Assembly: GCA_030695415.1 (NCBI GenBank)
Contig: JAUYQZ010000036.1
Coordinates: 1-64,000, forward strand
Direction: 5' to 3'
Length of the DNA stretch: 64,000 nt
Source of the DNA: Hylemonella sp.
Lineage (GTDB): Bacteria; Pseudomonadota; Gammaproteobacteria; Burkholderiales; Burkholderiaceae_C
Position numbers and translations under genes: made by a program. The notes beneath the pieces are model-generated. The model was not told the origin of the DNA, made no database searches, and saw only the letters and a program-made list of their open reading frames with translations. Of this stretch, positions 19,898 to 30,644 are shown piece by piece (the stretch's first letter is position 1; every line of letters starts with the position of its first letter).

Positions 19898-20022
19898 ACA
19901 AGTGAAGAAGTGAAGAAATCGATTAAGCAGTGAAAAGTTACTTTTCTTTTATGGCTGGAACTGTTGGACAGTCAGGCGAATCGGATTAAAGTAGATTTGT
20001 AAGCAAGGCAAAAGGAAATCAC

Positions 20023-22356
20023 ATGATTGCCCAGGAATTGGAAGTCAGTCTGCACATGGCGTTTGTCGAGGCGCGTCAGCAGCGCCACGAGTTCATCACC
20101 GTGGAGCATCTGCTGCTGGCCTTGCTCGACAACCCCAGTGCGGCCGAGGTGTTGCGCGCCTGCGCGGCCAACATCGACGACCTGCGCAAGTCGCTGTCGA
20201 ACTTCATCAAGGACAACACGCCGCAGGTGGCCGGGACCGACGATGTCGACACCCAGCCCACGCTGGGGTTCCAGCGCGTGATCCAGCGCGCGATCATGCA
20301 CGTGCAGTCCACGGGCAGCGGCAAGAAGGAAGTGACCGGCGCCAACGTGCTGGTGGCCATCTTCGGGGAGAAGGATTCCCACGCTGTCTACTATCTGCAC
20401 CAGCAGGGCGTCACGCGTCTGGACGTGGTCAACTTCATCGCCCACGGCATCAAGAAGAGCGATCCTCCCGAAACCGGCAAGTCCAGCGAAAGCTCGGGTG
20501 AGGCGGAGGAGGGCGCTGCCGCCGACAAGGGCGACAGCAAGGCCTCCCCGCTGGAGCAGTACACCCAGAACCTCAACCAGGCAGCGAAGGAAGGCAAGAT
20601 CGATCCGCTGATTGGCCGCGAGTACGAGGTCGAGCGCGTGATCCAGATCCTGTGCCGCCGCCGCAAGAACAACCCGCTGCTGGTGGGTGAGGCTGGCGTG
20701 GGCAAGACGGCGATCGCCGAAGGCCTGGCGTGGCGCATCGTCCAGAAGGACGTGCCCGAAATCCTGGCCGAGGGCAATGTCTATTCGCTGGACATGGGCT
20801 CCCTGCTGGCGGGCACCAAGTACCGCGGCGACTTCGAGCAACGCCTCAAGGGCGTGCTCAAGTCCCTCAAGGACAAGCCCAACGCGATCCTGTTCATCGA
20901 CGAGATTCACACCCTGATCGGGGCGGGTGCCGCTTCGGGGGGCACGCTGGACGCGTCCAACCTGCTCAAGCCGGCGCTGTCCAGCGGTCAGCTCAAGTGC
21001 ATCGGCGCAACCACATTCACCGAGTACCGCGGCATCTTCGAGAAGGACGCTGCACTGTCGCGTCGATTCCAGAAGGTCGACGTGGTGGAGCCCACCGTGA
21101 GCGAGACCATCGACATCCTCAAGGGTCTGAAGTCGCGCTTCGAGGAGCATCACAACGTCAAGTACGCCAATGCGGCGCTGCAGGCTGCGGCTGAGCTTTC
21201 GGCCAAGTACATCAATGACCGCCATCTGCCTGACAAGGCCATTGACGTGATCGATGAGGCGGGTGCCGCGCAGCGTATCCTGGCGCCGTCCAAGCGCAAG
21301 AAGACCATCGGCAAGACCGAGGTCGAGGAGATTGTGGCCAAGATCGCCCGCATCCCCCCGGCCAATGTGTCCAACGACGACCGCAGCAAACTGCAGACCA
21401 TCGAACGTGATTTGAAGAGCGTGGTGTTTGGCCAGGACAAGGCACTGGAGGTGCTGGCGGCGGCCGTCAAGATGGCGCGCTCGGGTCTGGGCCGTGCCGA
21501 CAAGCCGATTGGCTCCTTCCTGTTCAGCGGTCCCACTGGCGTGGGCAAGACCGAGGCTGCCAAGCAGCTGGCCTACATCATGGGTATCGATCTGATCCGC
21601 TTCGACATGTCCGAGTACATGGAGCGTCACGCCGTGAGCCGCCTGATCGGTGCGCCGCCCGGCTACGTCGGTTTCGACCAGGGCGGCCTGCTGACCGAGG
21701 CGGTCACCAAGAAGCCGCATTCCGTGCTGCTGCTTGATGAAATCGAGAAGGCACACCCGGACATCTTCAACGTGCTGCTGCAGGTGATGGACCATGGCAC
21801 GCTGACCGACAACAACGGGCGCAAGGCCGACTTCCGCAACGTTATCATCATCATGACGACGAATGCGGGTGCCGAGACGATGAACAAGTCGACCATCGGC
21901 TTCACCAACCCGCGCCAGGCTGGCGACGAGATGGGTGACATCAAGCGCCTGTTCACCCCCGAGTTCCGCAACCGCCTGGACGCCATGGTCAGCTTCAAGG
22001 CGCTGGATGAAAACATCATTCTGCGGGTGGTCGACAAGTTCCTGCTGCAGCTCGAGACCCAGCTGGCCGAAAAGAAGGTGGAGGTCACCTTCACCGACAA
22101 GCTGCGCAAGCACCTGGCCAAGAAGGGCTTTGACCCGCTGATGGGCGCTCGCCCCATGCAGCGGCTCATCCAGGACACGATCCGTCGTGCGCTGGCCGAC
22201 GAACTGCTCTTCGGTCGCCTGACCGATGGCGGTCGCCTGACGGTGGATCTGGATGACAAGGACAAGGACGAAAGCAAGACCGAGGTCATCCTCGATATCC
22301 AGCCTTTGCCCAAGAAGGAAGGCAAGGCCAAGCCCGAAGAGGCTACGGCCGATTGA
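20023..22356 (+). CDS. clpA: ATP-dependent Clp protease ATP-binding subunit ClpA
   Basis: AAA+ unfoldase of 777 residues that feeds ClpP. The N domain (1-145) binds ClpS. AAA-1 has [13 protein letters not shown] and [13 protein letters not shown]-2 has [24 protein letters not shown] and the arginine finger region [10 protein letters not shown]. There is no ClpB-type long coiled coil, so this is ClpA. An 810-residue open frame on the other strand is a GC shadow. Confidence 0.97.
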   Translation: MIAQELEVSLHMAFVEARQQRHEFITVEHLLLALLDNPSAAEVLRACAANIDDLRKSLSNFIKDNTPQVAGTDDVDTQPTLGFQRVIQRAIMHVQSTGSGKKEVTGANVLVAIFGEKDSHAVYYLHQQGVTRLDVVNFIAHGIKKSDPPETGKSSESSGEAEEGAAADKGDSKASPLEQYTQNLNQAAKEGKIDPLIGREYEVERVIQILCRRRKNNPLLVGEAGVGKTAIAEGLAWRIVQKDVPEILAEGNVYSLDMGSLLAGTKYRGDFEQRLKGVLKSLKDKPNAILFIDEIHTLIGAGAASGGTLDASNLLKPALSSGQLKCIGATTFTEYRGIFEKDAALSRRFQKVDVVEPTVSETIDILKGLKSRFEEHHNVKYANAALQAAAELSAKYINDRHLPDKAIDVIDEAGAAQRILAPSKRKKTIGKTEVEEIVAKIARIPPANVSNDDRSKLQTIERDLKSVVFGQDKALEVLAAAVKMARSGLGRADKPIGSFLFSGPTGVGKTEAAKQLAYIMGIDLIRFDMSEYMERHAVSRLIGAPPGYVGFDQGGLLTEAVTKKPHSVLLLDEIEKAHPDIFNVLLQVMDHGTLTDNNGRKADFRNVIIIMTTNAGAETMNKSTIGFTNPRQAGDEMGDIKRLFTPEFRNRLDAMVSFKALDENIILRVVDKFLLQLETQLAEKKVEVTFTDKLRKHLAKKGFDPLMGARPMQRLIQDTIRRALADELLFGRLTDGGRLTVDLDDKDKDESKTEVILDIQPLPKKEGKAKPEEATAD

Positions 22357-22370
22357 TCGGCAGTCGCCCA

Positions 22371-22402
22371 AAGAAAAAGCCGGCCTGAGGCCGGCTTTTT
22401 TC
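22371..22402. terminator. bidirectional terminator between clpA and the iron-binding gene
   Basis: AAAAAGCCGGCC-TGA-GGCCGGCTTTTTT: a perfect stem with A and T tracts on both sides, lying between two converging genes. Confidence 0.92.
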
Positions 22403-22417
22403 ATGCGTGCGGGGCGC

Positions 22418-23461
22418 TCAACGGAAGCCTGCGCGGTCCAGCATCTGCTGTACCTTGACCGAGTTCTTGCCGACCACGCTGATCGGGATGGTCTCGCTCT
22501 TGAAGCTGTTGCCCCCCATGGCCTGCAGGGCCGGGTTGTCCAGCTTCACGCCCTTGGCCGCCGGCCATTCATTGTTGCCGTTGGCGAAATGCTCCTGTGC
22601 CTGCGGGCTGGCGAGGTACTCCAGGAACTTCACCGCATTGGCCGGGTTCTTGGCATGCCTGGCCACGGCGCCGCCGGCGATGTTGACGTGCGTGCCCCAG
22701 CTGGACTGGTTGGGGAAGACCACACCGACGCGCTCAAGCACGGCCTGGTCTTCGGGCTTGCTGGAGCGCATCAGTCTTGCGAGGTAATAGGTGTTGGTCA
22801 CGGCGACAGCGCATTCGCCCGAGGCCACAGCACGGATCTGGTCGGTGTCGCCGCCCTTGGGCGCGCGCGCCATATTGCTCACCATGCCCTGGAGCCACGC
22901 CTCGGTCTTCTGCTCGCCCAGGTGCTCGAGGACAGCGCCGAACAGGGAGAGGTTGTAGGGGTGCGAGCCGGAGCGAATGCACAGGCGGCCCTTGTTCTTG
23001 GCGTCTCCCAGCTCCTCGTAGGTGTCGACGTCCTCGCGCTGGACCTTCATTTTGTCGTAGACGATGACACGCGCGCGGGTCGAAAAACCGTACCAGGCGG
23101 ATGTGCCGTCGCTACCTGTTTCGCCGCGCAGTTGCGCTGGAATCGCGGCGTCCAGGACGGCTGATTTGACCGGTTGGAAAAGGCCTTCAGCTTGGCCGCG
23201 CCACAGACGGGCCGCATCGACCAGCAGAATCACGTCAGCCGGCGATGCCGTGCCTTCTGCGCGCAGTCGGGCCAGGATGCCGGCATCATCGGCGTCAACG
23301 CGATGGATGCGGATGCCGGTGTTGCGGGTGAACTGGCTGTAGAGGGCCTCGTCGCTTGGGTAGTGACGGGCGGAATAGATGTTGAGTACCTGGTCCTGGG
23401 CCAGTGCCTGGCCGGTGGCAAGCAATGTGAAGAGGGAGAGGGAGAGTATTCGTTTGAGCAT
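22418..23461 (-). CDS. futA: Fe(III) ABC transporter substrate-binding protein
   Basis: Periplasmic iron-binding protein of 347 residues (FutA/FbpA/AfuA type). A signal peptide ends at QALAQ (about residue 22). The mature part starts VLNIYSARHYPSDEALYSQF and carries AVTNTYYLARL, whose paired Tyr are the expected ferric ligands, plus NIAGGAVARHAKNPANAVKFLEYL. No permease or ATPase gene is adjacent, so it must work with a transporter encoded elsewhere. A Fur-box-like site lies at 23500-23519. Confidence 0.9.
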   Translation of the reverse strand: MLKRILSLSLFTLLATGQALAQDQVLNIYSARHYPSDEALYSQFTRNTGIRIHRVDADDAGILARLRAEGTASPADVILLVDAARLWRGQAEGLFQPVKSAVLDAAIPAQLRGETGSDGTSAWYGFSTRARVIVYDKMKVQREDVDTYEELGDAKNKGRLCIRSGSHPYNLSLFGAVLEHLGEQKTEAWLQGMVSNMARAPKGGDTDQIRAVASGECAVAVTNTYYLARLMRSSKPEDQAVLERVGVVFPNQSSWGTHVNIAGGAVARHAKNPANAVKFLEYLASPQAQEHFANGNNEWPAAKGVKLDNPALQAMGGNSFKSETIPISVVGKNSVKVQQMLDRAGFR

Positions 23462-23499
23462 GATCTTTCCTGCTTGGAGCGGAAGCCAGATGATATATC

Positions 23500-23519
23500 A
23501 AATGCAAATCATTCGCAAT
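23500..23519 (-). promoter_or_regulatory. Fur box upstream of futA
   Basis: AAATGCAAATCATTCGCAAT, 39 bp upstream of the futA start. It fits the repeated NATWAT pattern of Fur sites and is 18/20 identical to the site before the Fiu-like receptor (62423-62442). The 409-bp gap 23462-23870 otherwise holds only the phasin terminator. Confidence 0.75.
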
Positions 23520-23675
23520 ACGATTGCTTGAGTGTTGAACCATCGAGGCCAGGGCAGGGTGTTGCCGACCCGGCAGGTCGTGCTGGCAGACCGGGTGTTT
23601 GACCCAGCAGGAGGCGCGGTCTCCGTTGAGTCGGGTGATCGACACGGGCATGCGCCCGGTAATCCGTTCGGATGC

Positions 23676-23706
23676 AAAAAAAAAGCCCCGTCAGAGACGG
23701 GGCTTT
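23676..23706 (-). terminator. intrinsic terminator of the phasin transcript
   Basis: AAAGCCCCGTC-AGA-GACGGGGCTTT, with an A tract on its low-coordinate side. Read on the minus strand this is an 11-bp stem followed by a T run, downstream of the phasin gene. Confidence 0.88.
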
Positions 23707-23870
23707 GAAGGGATCCCTGAACCTGATGGTTACGAAAGGACCCGAGGAGACAAGCAGCGGAGAAACAGAAAGAATCTGTCAAACCATGGATAAATTATGT
23801 CAGGGTTTTCCCTTGATGTAAAGGCTTCGAAGCGACGCCTCTACAACTTGGGTCTGCCCCGCGTTAAAAA

Positions 23871-24410
23871 TTAACGCTTCTTGGCAGTTGACTTGGCAGC
23901 CTCGACGGTCGCCGTGGCGGCCTTGAAGTTCGACTCGGCCAGCGCGGCAGCTTGCTTGGCCGATTTCTGAGCCGTTTCCATCACATTGCTGGCGGCAGCC
24001 ACGGCGCTCTTCATCAGGGCGACGGCGGTTTCCGAGCCGGCCGGGGCGTTTTGGGACGTGCTGTCGACAACATCCAGAAATTTCTTCTGGGCTTCTGCGA
24101 TCTGGGCTTCAAAGGACTTGCCGAATTCGGCGCTGGTGGTCGCGGCGATGTCATAGATTTCGCGGCTGTAGCTGGCGGCCTTTTCGCTCAGCGGTTGCAG
24201 CAGGCCGGACTGCAGGGACAGCATTTCTTGCGGGTCCTTGGCATTCAGCACGGTCTGGACCTGGCTGGCGGACTCGGCCAGCAGGGCGCGGGAGGCGGCC
24301 AGGTTCAGTTCAACCAGCTTTTCCACGCCTTCGAAGGCTTTGCCGGTCAGACCAAAGAGGGTTTCAACGTTGGCTTTGTTGGTGGCCATAACTTGTTCGA
24401 CGGTCAGCAT
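23871..24410 (-). CDS. phaP: phasin family protein
   Basis: Granule-coating protein of 179 residues that covers polyhydroxyalkanoate inclusions. The start [21 protein letters not shown] matches the Phasin_2 family; the body is helical and rich in Ala, Lys, Glu and Ser ([40 protein letters not shown]). The tail is a Lys/Ala-rich run ending TAKKR, of the kind also seen in DNA-binding phasins. It is monocistronic, with AAGGAG upstream of the start. Confidence 0.92.
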   Translation of the reverse strand: MLTVEQVMATNKANVETLFGLTGKAFEGVEKLVELNLAASRALLAESASQVQTVLNAKDPQEMLSLQSGLLQPLSEKAASYSREIYDIAATTSAEFGKSFEAQIAEAQKKFLDVVDSTSQNAPAGSETAVALMKSAVAAASNVMETAQKSAKQAAALAESNFKAATATVEAAKSTAKKR

Positions 24411-24636
24411 GGAGAACTCCTTGAAGGATGGGTTGAGGAAACATGATTGCTGCGGTGCAGCATGGGTTGAATTTTAGGCCAAGCGCTTTCGATTGCAAGC
24501 GTTTTTTGTTGCATTGCAGCAATTTAGGGGCGAGTCCCTAGAAACCCGTGATCTGGGCCTGTCGGTGCCGGAACGCTGGTGGCACGGTATGGGTGGCAGG
24601 GCTGACGCAGCCGGGCTGGCAGAATCTGGCCTGAGC

Positions 24637-25080
24637 ATGAATACCCAGATTGAAAAACCGGGACCCGAGCGACGCACCGCCTACAAGGCCTTTCGGAGCA
24701 TCACCACACGCTGGATGGACAACGACGTCTATGGCCATGTCAACAACGTCGTGTATTACAGCTGGTTCGACACGGCCGTCAACGCCTGGCTGATCGAGCA
24801 GGGCGCGCTGGACATCCATGGTGGCGACACCATTGGCCTGGTGATCGAGACCCAGTGCAACTACTTTGCCTCGCTGTCGTTTCCGCAATCCGTCGAGGCG
24901 GGCATCCGGGTCGCCCGCTTGGGAAACTCCAGCGTGCGCTATGAAGTAGGCTTGTTTGCCCAGGGCGAAGAACTCGCCGCAGCGCAGGGCCATTTCGTCC
25001 ATGTCTACGTGGACCGGCAGACCCGCCGGCCCGTCGCACTTCCGGCTCCCCTGCGGGCTGTACTTGAAACATTGAATTGA
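24637..25080 (+). CDS. acyl-CoA thioesterase, 4HBT family
   Basis: Hot-dog fold thioesterase of 147 residues. The active-site segment TTRWMDNDVYGHVNNVVYYSWFDT has the Asp and following His-Val-Asn-Asn typical of 4-hydroxybenzoyl-CoA thioesterase-like enzymes. YVDRQTRRPVALP near the end is also family-like. The acyl group is unknown. MNTQIEKPG at 24637 is taken as start; the frame is open from 24493 but that part lacks family features. It ends six bases before the nitroreductase. Confidence 0.82.
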   Translation: MNTQIEKPGPERRTAYKAFRSITTRWMDNDVYGHVNNVVYYSWFDTAVNAWLIEQGALDIHGGDTIGLVIETQCNYFASLSFPQSVEAGIRVARLGNSSVRYEVGLFAQGEELAAAQGHFVHVYVDRQTRRPVALPAPLRAVLETLN

Positions 25081-25085
25081 GACCT

Positions 25086-25772
25086 ATGACTGTCGACGAA
25101 GCGATCCAGACCCGCATGTCCGTGCGTGCGTTCACGCCCCAAGCCGTGGCGCCCGAACTGATCCAGGGCATCCTGCAGGTGGCCAGCCGCGCCCCATCGG
25201 GGACCAACACCCAGCCCTGGAAGGTCTATGTGCTGCGCGGCGCCAGCCGCGACAGCCTGGTGGAAAAGGTCTGTGCCGCGCACGAGGCGCTGCGGGTCGA
25301 CCCGACGCTGGCCACCGAGTACCGCGAGGAATACGACTACTACCCGGAGAAATGGGTCAGCCCCTACATCGACCGGCGGCGCGAGAACGGCTGGGGCCTG
25401 TATGGACTGCTGGGCATCGGCAAGGCCGACAAGGACAAGATGCATGCGCAGCAACAGCGCAACTTCCGCTTCTTCGATGCACCGGTGGGCCTGATGTTCA
25501 CGCTGGACCGCGTCATGGGCCGGGGCTCGCTGGTGGACTACGGCATGTTCCTGCAGAACATCATGCTCGCGGCGCGCGAGCGCGGCCTGCATACCTGCCC
25601 GCAGGCGGCCTGGAACGGTTTTGCGAAGATCATCCTGCCGCATATCGGGGCGGGACCTGAGGAAATGCTGGTTTGCGGCATGGCGCTGGGGTATGCCGAT
25701 GCGTCCGCCGTCGTCAACAGTTTTCATACGCCGCGTGTACCGGCCGAGCAATTCACCCACTGGTTGGAATAA
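25086..25772 (+). CDS. nitroreductase family protein
   Basis: FMN-dependent oxidoreductase of 228 residues. It has the N-terminal TRMSVRAFTPQAV, FMN-phosphate contacts in ASRAPSGTNTQPWKVYVL, DYGMFLQNIMLAARERGLHTCPQAAW, and the C-terminal MALGYADASAVVNSFHTPR. Members reduce quinones, nitroaromatics or related compounds with NAD(P)H; the physiological substrate is unknown. It probably forms one unit with the thioesterase and the antiporter 14 bp downstream. Confidence 0.88.
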   Translation: MTVDEAIQTRMSVRAFTPQAVAPELIQGILQVASRAPSGTNTQPWKVYVLRGASRDSLVEKVCAAHEALRVDPTLATEYREEYDYYPEKWVSPYIDRRRENGWGLYGLLGIGKADKDKMHAQQQRNFRFFDAPVGLMFTLDRVMGRGSLVDYGMFLQNIMLAARERGLHTCPQAAWNGFAKIILPHIGAGPEEMLVCGMALGYADASAVVNSFHTPRVPAEQFTHWLE

Positions 25773-25786
25773 CAAGAGAAACAACA

Positions 25787-27199
25787 ATGAAAAGATACCG
25801 TTGGGGCCTGGCCCTGGGATGGCTGGCCCTGTGTCCCGGCCTGGCGATGGCGGCCGAATTCGATGGCAGCCGGCTCTCTGCTGTCTGGGGTGTTCCCTTT
25901 GCCGCCCTCCTGCTGTCCATCGCGGTCATGCCGCTGCTGGCGCCTAACTTCTGGCACCATCATTTCGGCAAGGTGGCGGCGGCCTGGTCGCTGGCCTTCC
26001 TGCTGCCCTTCGCGCTGGCCTTCGGTCCCGGAACGGCGCTGGTGAACCTCGTCCATGCCTTGCTGGCCGAATACATCCCCTTCATCATTCTGCTGACCGC
26101 GCTGTTCACGGTAGCCGGCGGCATCCATATCCGCGGCAATTTGCACGGCAGCCCGGGCCTGAACACGGCCATTCTGGCCATTGGGGCTGTGCTGGCCAGC
26201 TTCATGGGCACCACCGGGGCCTCGATGCTGATGATCCGTCCGCTGATTCGCGCCAATGACAATCGCAAGCACAAGGCGCATGTGGTGGTGTTTTTCATCT
26301 TCATCGTCTCCAACGCCGGCGGCTCTCTCACGCCGCTGGGCGATCCGCCCCTGTTCCTGGGTTTCCTCAAGGGGGTGGACTTCTTCTGGACCCTGAGCCA
26401 TATCTTCCCGGAAACCCTGTTCCTGGTCGGCGTGCTGCTGGCATTGTTCTACGCCATGGACAGCTGGTACTACCACCGGCGCGAGGAGATCCTTCCGGTC
26501 GATCCCACACCCGACAGCAAGCGCATCGGCTTCGAGGGGGCCAGCAACTTCTGGCTGCTGGGGGTCATCGTCGGCCTGGTGCTGCTCAGCGGTTTCTGGA
26601 AGTCGGGGATCGTCTTTGACATCCTGGGCACCGAGGTCGGCCTGCCGGGGCTGGTGCGCGATGTCGGACTGATCGTCGTCACGCTGCTCTCGCTGAAGAT
26701 CACGCCGCTGGATGCGCACGTCAACAACCAGTTTTCCTGGGCCCCGATGCAGGAGGTGGCCAAGCTGTTCGCCGGCATCTTCCTGACCATCATTCCCGTG
26801 ATCGCCATGCTCAAGGCCGGCGTGAACGGCCCTTTCGGTGCCGTGGTGGCCGCCGTGACGCGCCCGGACGGCTCGCCCGATCCCGCCATGTATTTCTGGG
26901 CGGCCGGCGCCTTGAGCTCTTTCCTGGACAACGCGCCGACCTACCTGGTGTTTTTCAACACCGCTGGGGGTGACCCGGCCATCCTGATGACCACGCTGGC
27001 ACCGACCCTGGCCGCCATCTCGGCGGGTGCCGTGTTCATGGGCGCCAACACCTACATCGGCAATGCGCCCAACCTGATGGTCAAGGCGATTGCCGAGGAC
27101 CGCGGCGTGAAAATGCCGAGTTTCTTCGGTTACATGCTCTGGTCGGGCGCCATCCTGCTGCCCCTCTTCGTCGTCATGACCTTCATCTGGTTCCGTTAA
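25787..27199 (+). CDS. sodium:proton antiporter (NhaD-like, ion transporter superfamily)
   Basis: Polytopic inner-membrane protein of 470 residues beginning with a cleavable-looking leader (GLALGWLALCPGLAMAAEF). It has about 11-12 hydrophobic segments. Conserved parts are FMGTTGASMLMIRPLIRAN, SNAGGSLTPLGDPPLFLGFL (the re-entrant NAGG..PLGDPP motif of this superfamily), SSFLDNAPTYLVFFN and GANTYIGNAPNLMVKAI. The internal repeat pattern fits sodium/proton antiport. Substrate assignment is by family only. Confidence 0.82.
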   Translation: MKRYRWGLALGWLALCPGLAMAAEFDGSRLSAVWGVPFAALLLSIAVMPLLAPNFWHHHFGKVAAAWSLAFLLPFALAFGPGTALVNLVHALLAEYIPFIILLTALFTVAGGIHIRGNLHGSPGLNTAILAIGAVLASFMGTTGASMLMIRPLIRANDNRKHKAHVVVFFIFIVSNAGGSLTPLGDPPLFLGFLKGVDFFWTLSHIFPETLFLVGVLLALFYAMDSWYYHRREEILPVDPTPDSKRIGFEGASNFWLLGVIVGLVLLSGFWKSGIVFDILGTEVGLPGLVRDVGLIVVTLLSLKITPLDAHVNNQFSWAPMQEVAKLFAGIFLTIIPVIAMLKAGVNGPFGAVVAAVTRPDGSPDPAMYFWAAGALSSFLDNAPTYLVFFNTAGGDPAILMTTLAPTLAAISAGAVFMGANTYIGNAPNLMVKAIAEDRGVKMPSFFGYMLWSGAILLPLFVVMTFIWFR

Positions 27200-27215
27200 T
27201 CTGAAAGCCCAAGCC

Positions 27216-28199
27216 ATGAGCAAGCCCCGCATTCTTGTTGCCCGTTCCGTCTTCCCGGAAACCCTCGCTTATCTGTCACAGCATTTCGAAGTGGAATCCA
27301 ATTCGGCTGACGCGGTCTGGAGCAAGGCCGAGCTGACCGAGCGCCTGCGTGACAAGGATGGCGCCTTCACCACGGGCAGCGATCGCATTGACGCCGAGGT
27401 GCTCGCGGCCTGCCCCAGGCTCAAGGTCTGCGCCAACATGGCGGTGGGCTACAACAACTTCGACCTCGACGCGATGACCGCACATGGCGTGCTGGGTACC
27501 AACACGCCCGACGTGCTGACCGAGACAACAGCCGACTTCGGCTTTGCGCTGATGATGGCCACGGCGCGGCGCATCACCGAGAGCGAGATCTACCTGCGCG
27601 AAGGCAAATGGACCAAATGGAGCTACGACATGTTCGCCGGCTCCGACATCCATGGCGCCACGCTGGGCATCCTGGGCATGGGCCGCATTGGCCAGGGCAT
27701 TGCCCGGCGCGGTGCGCATGGCTTTGGCATGAACGTGATCTACCACAACCGTTCGCGTCTCGATGCGGCCACCGAAGCCGAATGCAAGGCGCGTTACGTC
27801 AGCAAGGAGGAGTTGCTCAAGACGGCGGACCACCTGGTGCTGGTGCTGCCGTACTCGGCGGCTTCGCACCACACCATCGGTGCGGCCGAGCTCGCGCAGA
27901 TGAAGCCGACGGCCACGCTGGTCAACATCGCGCGCGGCGGTATCGTCGACGACGCTGCGCTGGCACAGGCCCTGCGCGACAAGCGCATCGCCGCCGCCGG
28001 CCTGGACGTGTTCGAGGGCGAACCCAAGCTGCATCCGGACCTGCTGACCGTGCCCAACGTGGTGTTGACGCCGCACATCGCCAGCTCCAGCGTCCCGACC
28101 CGCCGGGCCATGGCCCAGCTGGCAGCCGACAACCTGATCGAGTTCTTCAGCAAGGGCAAGGGCCTGACGCCGCTGAACCCGCAGGTTCTGAAGGCCTGA
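27216..28199 (+). CDS. D-2-hydroxyacid dehydrogenase (glyoxylate/hydroxypyruvate reductase type)
   Basis: NAD(P)-dependent D-isomer-specific dehydrogenase of 327 residues. The Rossmann motif is LGILGMGRIGQGIARRG. The catalytic Arg is in NIARGGIVDDAAL, Glu in GLDVFEGEPKLHPDL, and His in VVLTPHIASSS. NMAVGYNNFDLDAMTAHG is the usual substrate loop. It resembles GhrB/GyaR, which reduce glyoxylate and hydroxypyruvate. It starts 16 bp after the antiporter and may be co-transcribed. Confidence 0.9.
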   Translation: MSKPRILVARSVFPETLAYLSQHFEVESNSADAVWSKAELTERLRDKDGAFTTGSDRIDAEVLAACPRLKVCANMAVGYNNFDLDAMTAHGVLGTNTPDVLTETTADFGFALMMATARRITESEIYLREGKWTKWSYDMFAGSDIHGATLGILGMGRIGQGIARRGAHGFGMNVIYHNRSRLDAATEAECKARYVSKEELLKTADHLVLVLPYSAASHHTIGAAELAQMKPTATLVNIARGGIVDDAALAQALRDKRIAAAGLDVFEGEPKLHPDLLTVPNVVLTPHIASSSVPTRRAMAQLAADNLIEFFSKGKGLTPLNPQVLKA

Positions 28200-28200
28200 G

Positions 28201-29334
28201 TCAGCCCGAGAGGGTTCGGGTCTGGCGAAACTGCAGGCCGGCCTGGCGCGTCACCTCGCCCAGCAGCTGTTCCTTGGCTTGCGTGTCACGCAGCCAGCGC
28301 GCATCGTTCAGCCCGCGCTCGGTGCTGCTTCGCAGCAGGTCCAGCGCCGCCCCCGAGCCCGGCGTGATGGCGTGGCGCTGAACGCGGTCCAGCGTGGCCA
28401 GGATGTGCTCCTTGAGTGGCAGGTGGGTGCCGCTGGCCGGGTCCACGTAGACCGCGTCGAGCCCGAAGCGGCAGGCCTGGAAGCGGTTGTAGGTGTACAC
28501 AAGGTAATCGTCCTCTACCGGCTCGAACGGCGCTTCCTTCAGGAACCAGGCGGCCAGCGCCTGCACATAGCCCGCCAATGCGGCCGCGCGCTCGATGGAA
28601 AGCGGCGTGTCGAAGACGCGGATTTCGACGGTGCCGTACTCCGGCTTGGGCCGGATGTCCCAGTAGAAGTCCTTCATGCTGCGGACCACGCCGGTGCGTG
28701 TCATCTTGTCGAAGTAGGCGTTGAAGTCGTCCCAGTTCAGCACGAAGGGCGCCCGCCCCGACAGCGGGAAGGCGAACACCGAGTTCAAGCGCGCCGAATC
28801 AAAAGCCGTATCGTGCCCCTGCACGTAGGGCGAGGAGGCCGACAGGGCAATGAAATGCGGGATGTAGCGCGACATGCGGTGCAGCATGAGCAGGGCGCTG
28901 TCGGCGTCCGGGCAGCCCACGTGCACGTGCTGGCCGAAGATGGTGAACTGCTTGGAGAGGTAGCCGTAGAGCTCGGACAGCTGGCGAAAGCGCGGCTTGT
29001 CGTAGATGCGTCGCTCATGCCACTGCTGGAAAGGATGGGTGCCGCCGCCGACCACGGCAATGTTGAGCTTGTCGGCGCATTGCACCAGCGCGTCGCGGAT
29101 CTGGCCCAGTTCCTCCTGTACGTGCGAGGGCGAGTGGCAGATGCCGGTGGAGATCTCGATCATGCTCGAGGTCATCTCCGGCACCACGCTGCCGGGCAGC
29201 TTGCGCTTGGCCATCAGGCGCAGCATGTCGTCGGCATAGGGCGCGAGGTCGTAGTCGTGGGTGTTGACGAGCTGTAGTTCCAGTTCCACACCCAGCGTCA
29301 GGGCCTCGGAATGGTTGAAGGCTTCAAGCGGCAT
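28201..29334 (-). CDS. ybdK: YbdK-type carboxylate-amine ligase (GCS2 family)
   Basis: ATP-grasp-like glutamate-cysteine ligase 2 family protein of 377 residues. Features are [15 protein letters not shown] (ATP/metal Glu residues), [36 protein letters not shown] and [13 protein letters not shown]. coli YbdK has only weak glutamate-cysteine ligase activity, so the true substrates are uncertain. [10 protein letters not shown] at 29334 is the family start. It overlaps the stop of the upstream antiporter gene by 11 bp, implying coupling. Confidence 0.88.
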   Translation of the reverse strand: MPLEAFNHSEALTLGVELELQLVNTHDYDLAPYADDMLRLMAKRKLPGSVVPEMTSSMIEISTGICHSPSHVQEELGQIRDALVQCADKLNIAVVGGGTHPFQQWHERRIYDKPRFRQLSELYGYLSKQFTIFGQHVHVGCPDADSALLMLHRMSRYIPHFIALSASSPYVQGHDTAFDSARLNSVFAFPLSGRAPFVLNWDDFNAYFDKMTRTGVVRSMKDFYWDIRPKPEYGTVEIRVFDTPLSIERAAALAGYVQALAAWFLKEAPFEPVEDDYLVYTYNRFQACRFGLDAVYVDPASGTHLPLKEHILATLDRVQRHAITPGSGAALDLLRSSTERGLNDARWLRDTQAKEQLLGEVTRQAGLQFRQTRTLSG

Positions 29335-30583
29335 CGGTATTCTCCCCCTCGGGTTTGACGCGCCGGACGGCCGGCGTACGTCCGGCTTCGCCGGCACGCT
29401 GCAGGGCCAGCATGGCCATCAGCGCGCCCAGCACTTCCATGAAGAGGATGAGGGGGAGCGCGATGGCGGCCACCGGCTGCCCGATGGCGGGCGCAAACTC
29501 GGAAAATTGCGACACCAGCAGCAGGGCCACGGCCGACAAGGGCCACAGTGCACTGGCTGTCCACAAGGCCTGCTTCGGGCTGGCGCCACTGCCAAAACCC
29601 GCCAGGGCGATGGCGCCCAGCTTGGCCAGGGCGCGCACCAGCACCAGGGCAGCGATCAGGCTCCAGGCTTCCCAGTTCCAGGGGGCCTGTGCGGCCGCCA
29701 TGGAGACCAACACGAACATCAGGATGGTCAGGATGGCCGAAGCCGTGCCGAACTGGCGCGGCCAGGACCAGGGGCGCGGGTGCAGGGTCTTGAGCAGGAC
29801 GCCGGCCAGCAGGGCGGCCAGCGGTGCCGAGCCGCCGAAGTGCGCGGCCAGGGCCGTGCCGGCGGCGATCAGCGAGAGCTGCAGCACGGCGGTGTTTTCG
29901 CTGGTGGGGCTCATGAGCTGCAGGGCCTTGCGCAGGGCGTAGGCCAGCAGGGCGCCCACCACCACCGATGCCACGACCAGCAGGATCACCGGGTAGATGG
30001 CATCGACCAGGGTGGCTTGCGAGCGGCCCAGCAGGCGCGCCATGACACCGCCCAGGGCCAAAACATAGAACGTATTGAGGGCAGCCAGTGTGATCACCCG
30101 GTCGGTGACCGGACCGCTGGCGCGGATGTCGCTGGCCACACGCATCAGCACGGCGGGTGAGCTGGCCATCAGCAGCAGGGCCAGCGGCACGTGCAGCGAC
30201 GGATCCACTTCGAAGAGGATGAGCACCCACCAGGCGCCCAGATAGGTGGCCACAGCCTCCCCCAGGCTCTGGGCCAGCAACATGGGGTTGTGCCGGAACC
30301 AGCGTAGCGACAAGCGGCCACCAGCTTCAAAAAGCATGATGGACAGGCCCAGCTCCACCATGAACTGGGCGATGCCCTCCAGCGGCCAGCTGGCCGCGGT
30401 GTAGCCCGAGAAGCCGGCCAGGGCACCGACCGCTGAATAGCCCAGCACCTTGGGCAGGCCCAGGTGGCGTTGCAGCAGATGGCCGGCAGCAGCGGCCAGG
30501 GCCAACAGCAGGGCCCACTGCACGGTGGGCAGACCGGCCGAGGGTTTGATCCACTCGGACCAGTTGAGCATCAGATCGATCAT
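29324..30583 (-). CDS. cation:proton antiporter (CPA2 family)
   Basis: Membrane protein of 419 residues with about 12 segments and the CPA2 fold (KefB/NapA-like). [16 protein letters not shown] and [19 protein letters not shown] correspond to TM1-3 of the family. No C-terminal TrkA-N domain is present, unlike KefB/KefC. Ion specificity (sodium or potassium) cannot be told. It is the first gene of a pair with the YbdK-type ligase. Confidence 0.85.
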   Translation of the reverse strand: MIDLMLNWSEWIKPSAGLPTVQWALLLALAAAAGHLLQRHLGLPKVLGYSAVGALAGFSGYTAASWPLEGIAQFMVELGLSIMLFEAGGRLSLRWFRHNPMLLAQSLGEAVATYLGAWWVLILFEVDPSLHVPLALLLMASSPAVLMRVASDIRASGPVTDRVITLAALNTFYVLALGGVMARLLGRSQATLVDAIYPVILLVVASVVVGALLAYALRKALQLMSPTSENTAVLQLSLIAAGTALAAHFGGSAPLAALLAGVLLKTLHPRPWSWPRQFGTASAILTILMFVLVSMAAAQAPWNWEAWSLIAALVLVRALAKLGAIALAGFGSGASPKQALWTASALWPLSAVALLLVSQFSEFAPAIGQPVAAIALPLILFMEVLGALMAMLALQRAGEAGRTPAVRRVKPEGENTDAA

Positions 30584-30644
30584 CGTTCCTCCTGGACAGG
30601 TAATGGCCGCCCTTGTCCCGCGCAGGCAGTGCGGCGGCCCGGAA

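Noticed and set aside
19972..22404. An 810-residue open frame antisense to clpA
   Set aside because: It mirrors the ClpA reading frame codon by codon, is rich in His, Gln, Arg and Leu, and has no recognisable domain. It is a GC-bias shadow.
23295..23651. A 118-codon minus-strand ORF reaching into the futA upstream region
   Set aside because: It overlaps futA in another frame, crosses the Fur box and resembles no family.
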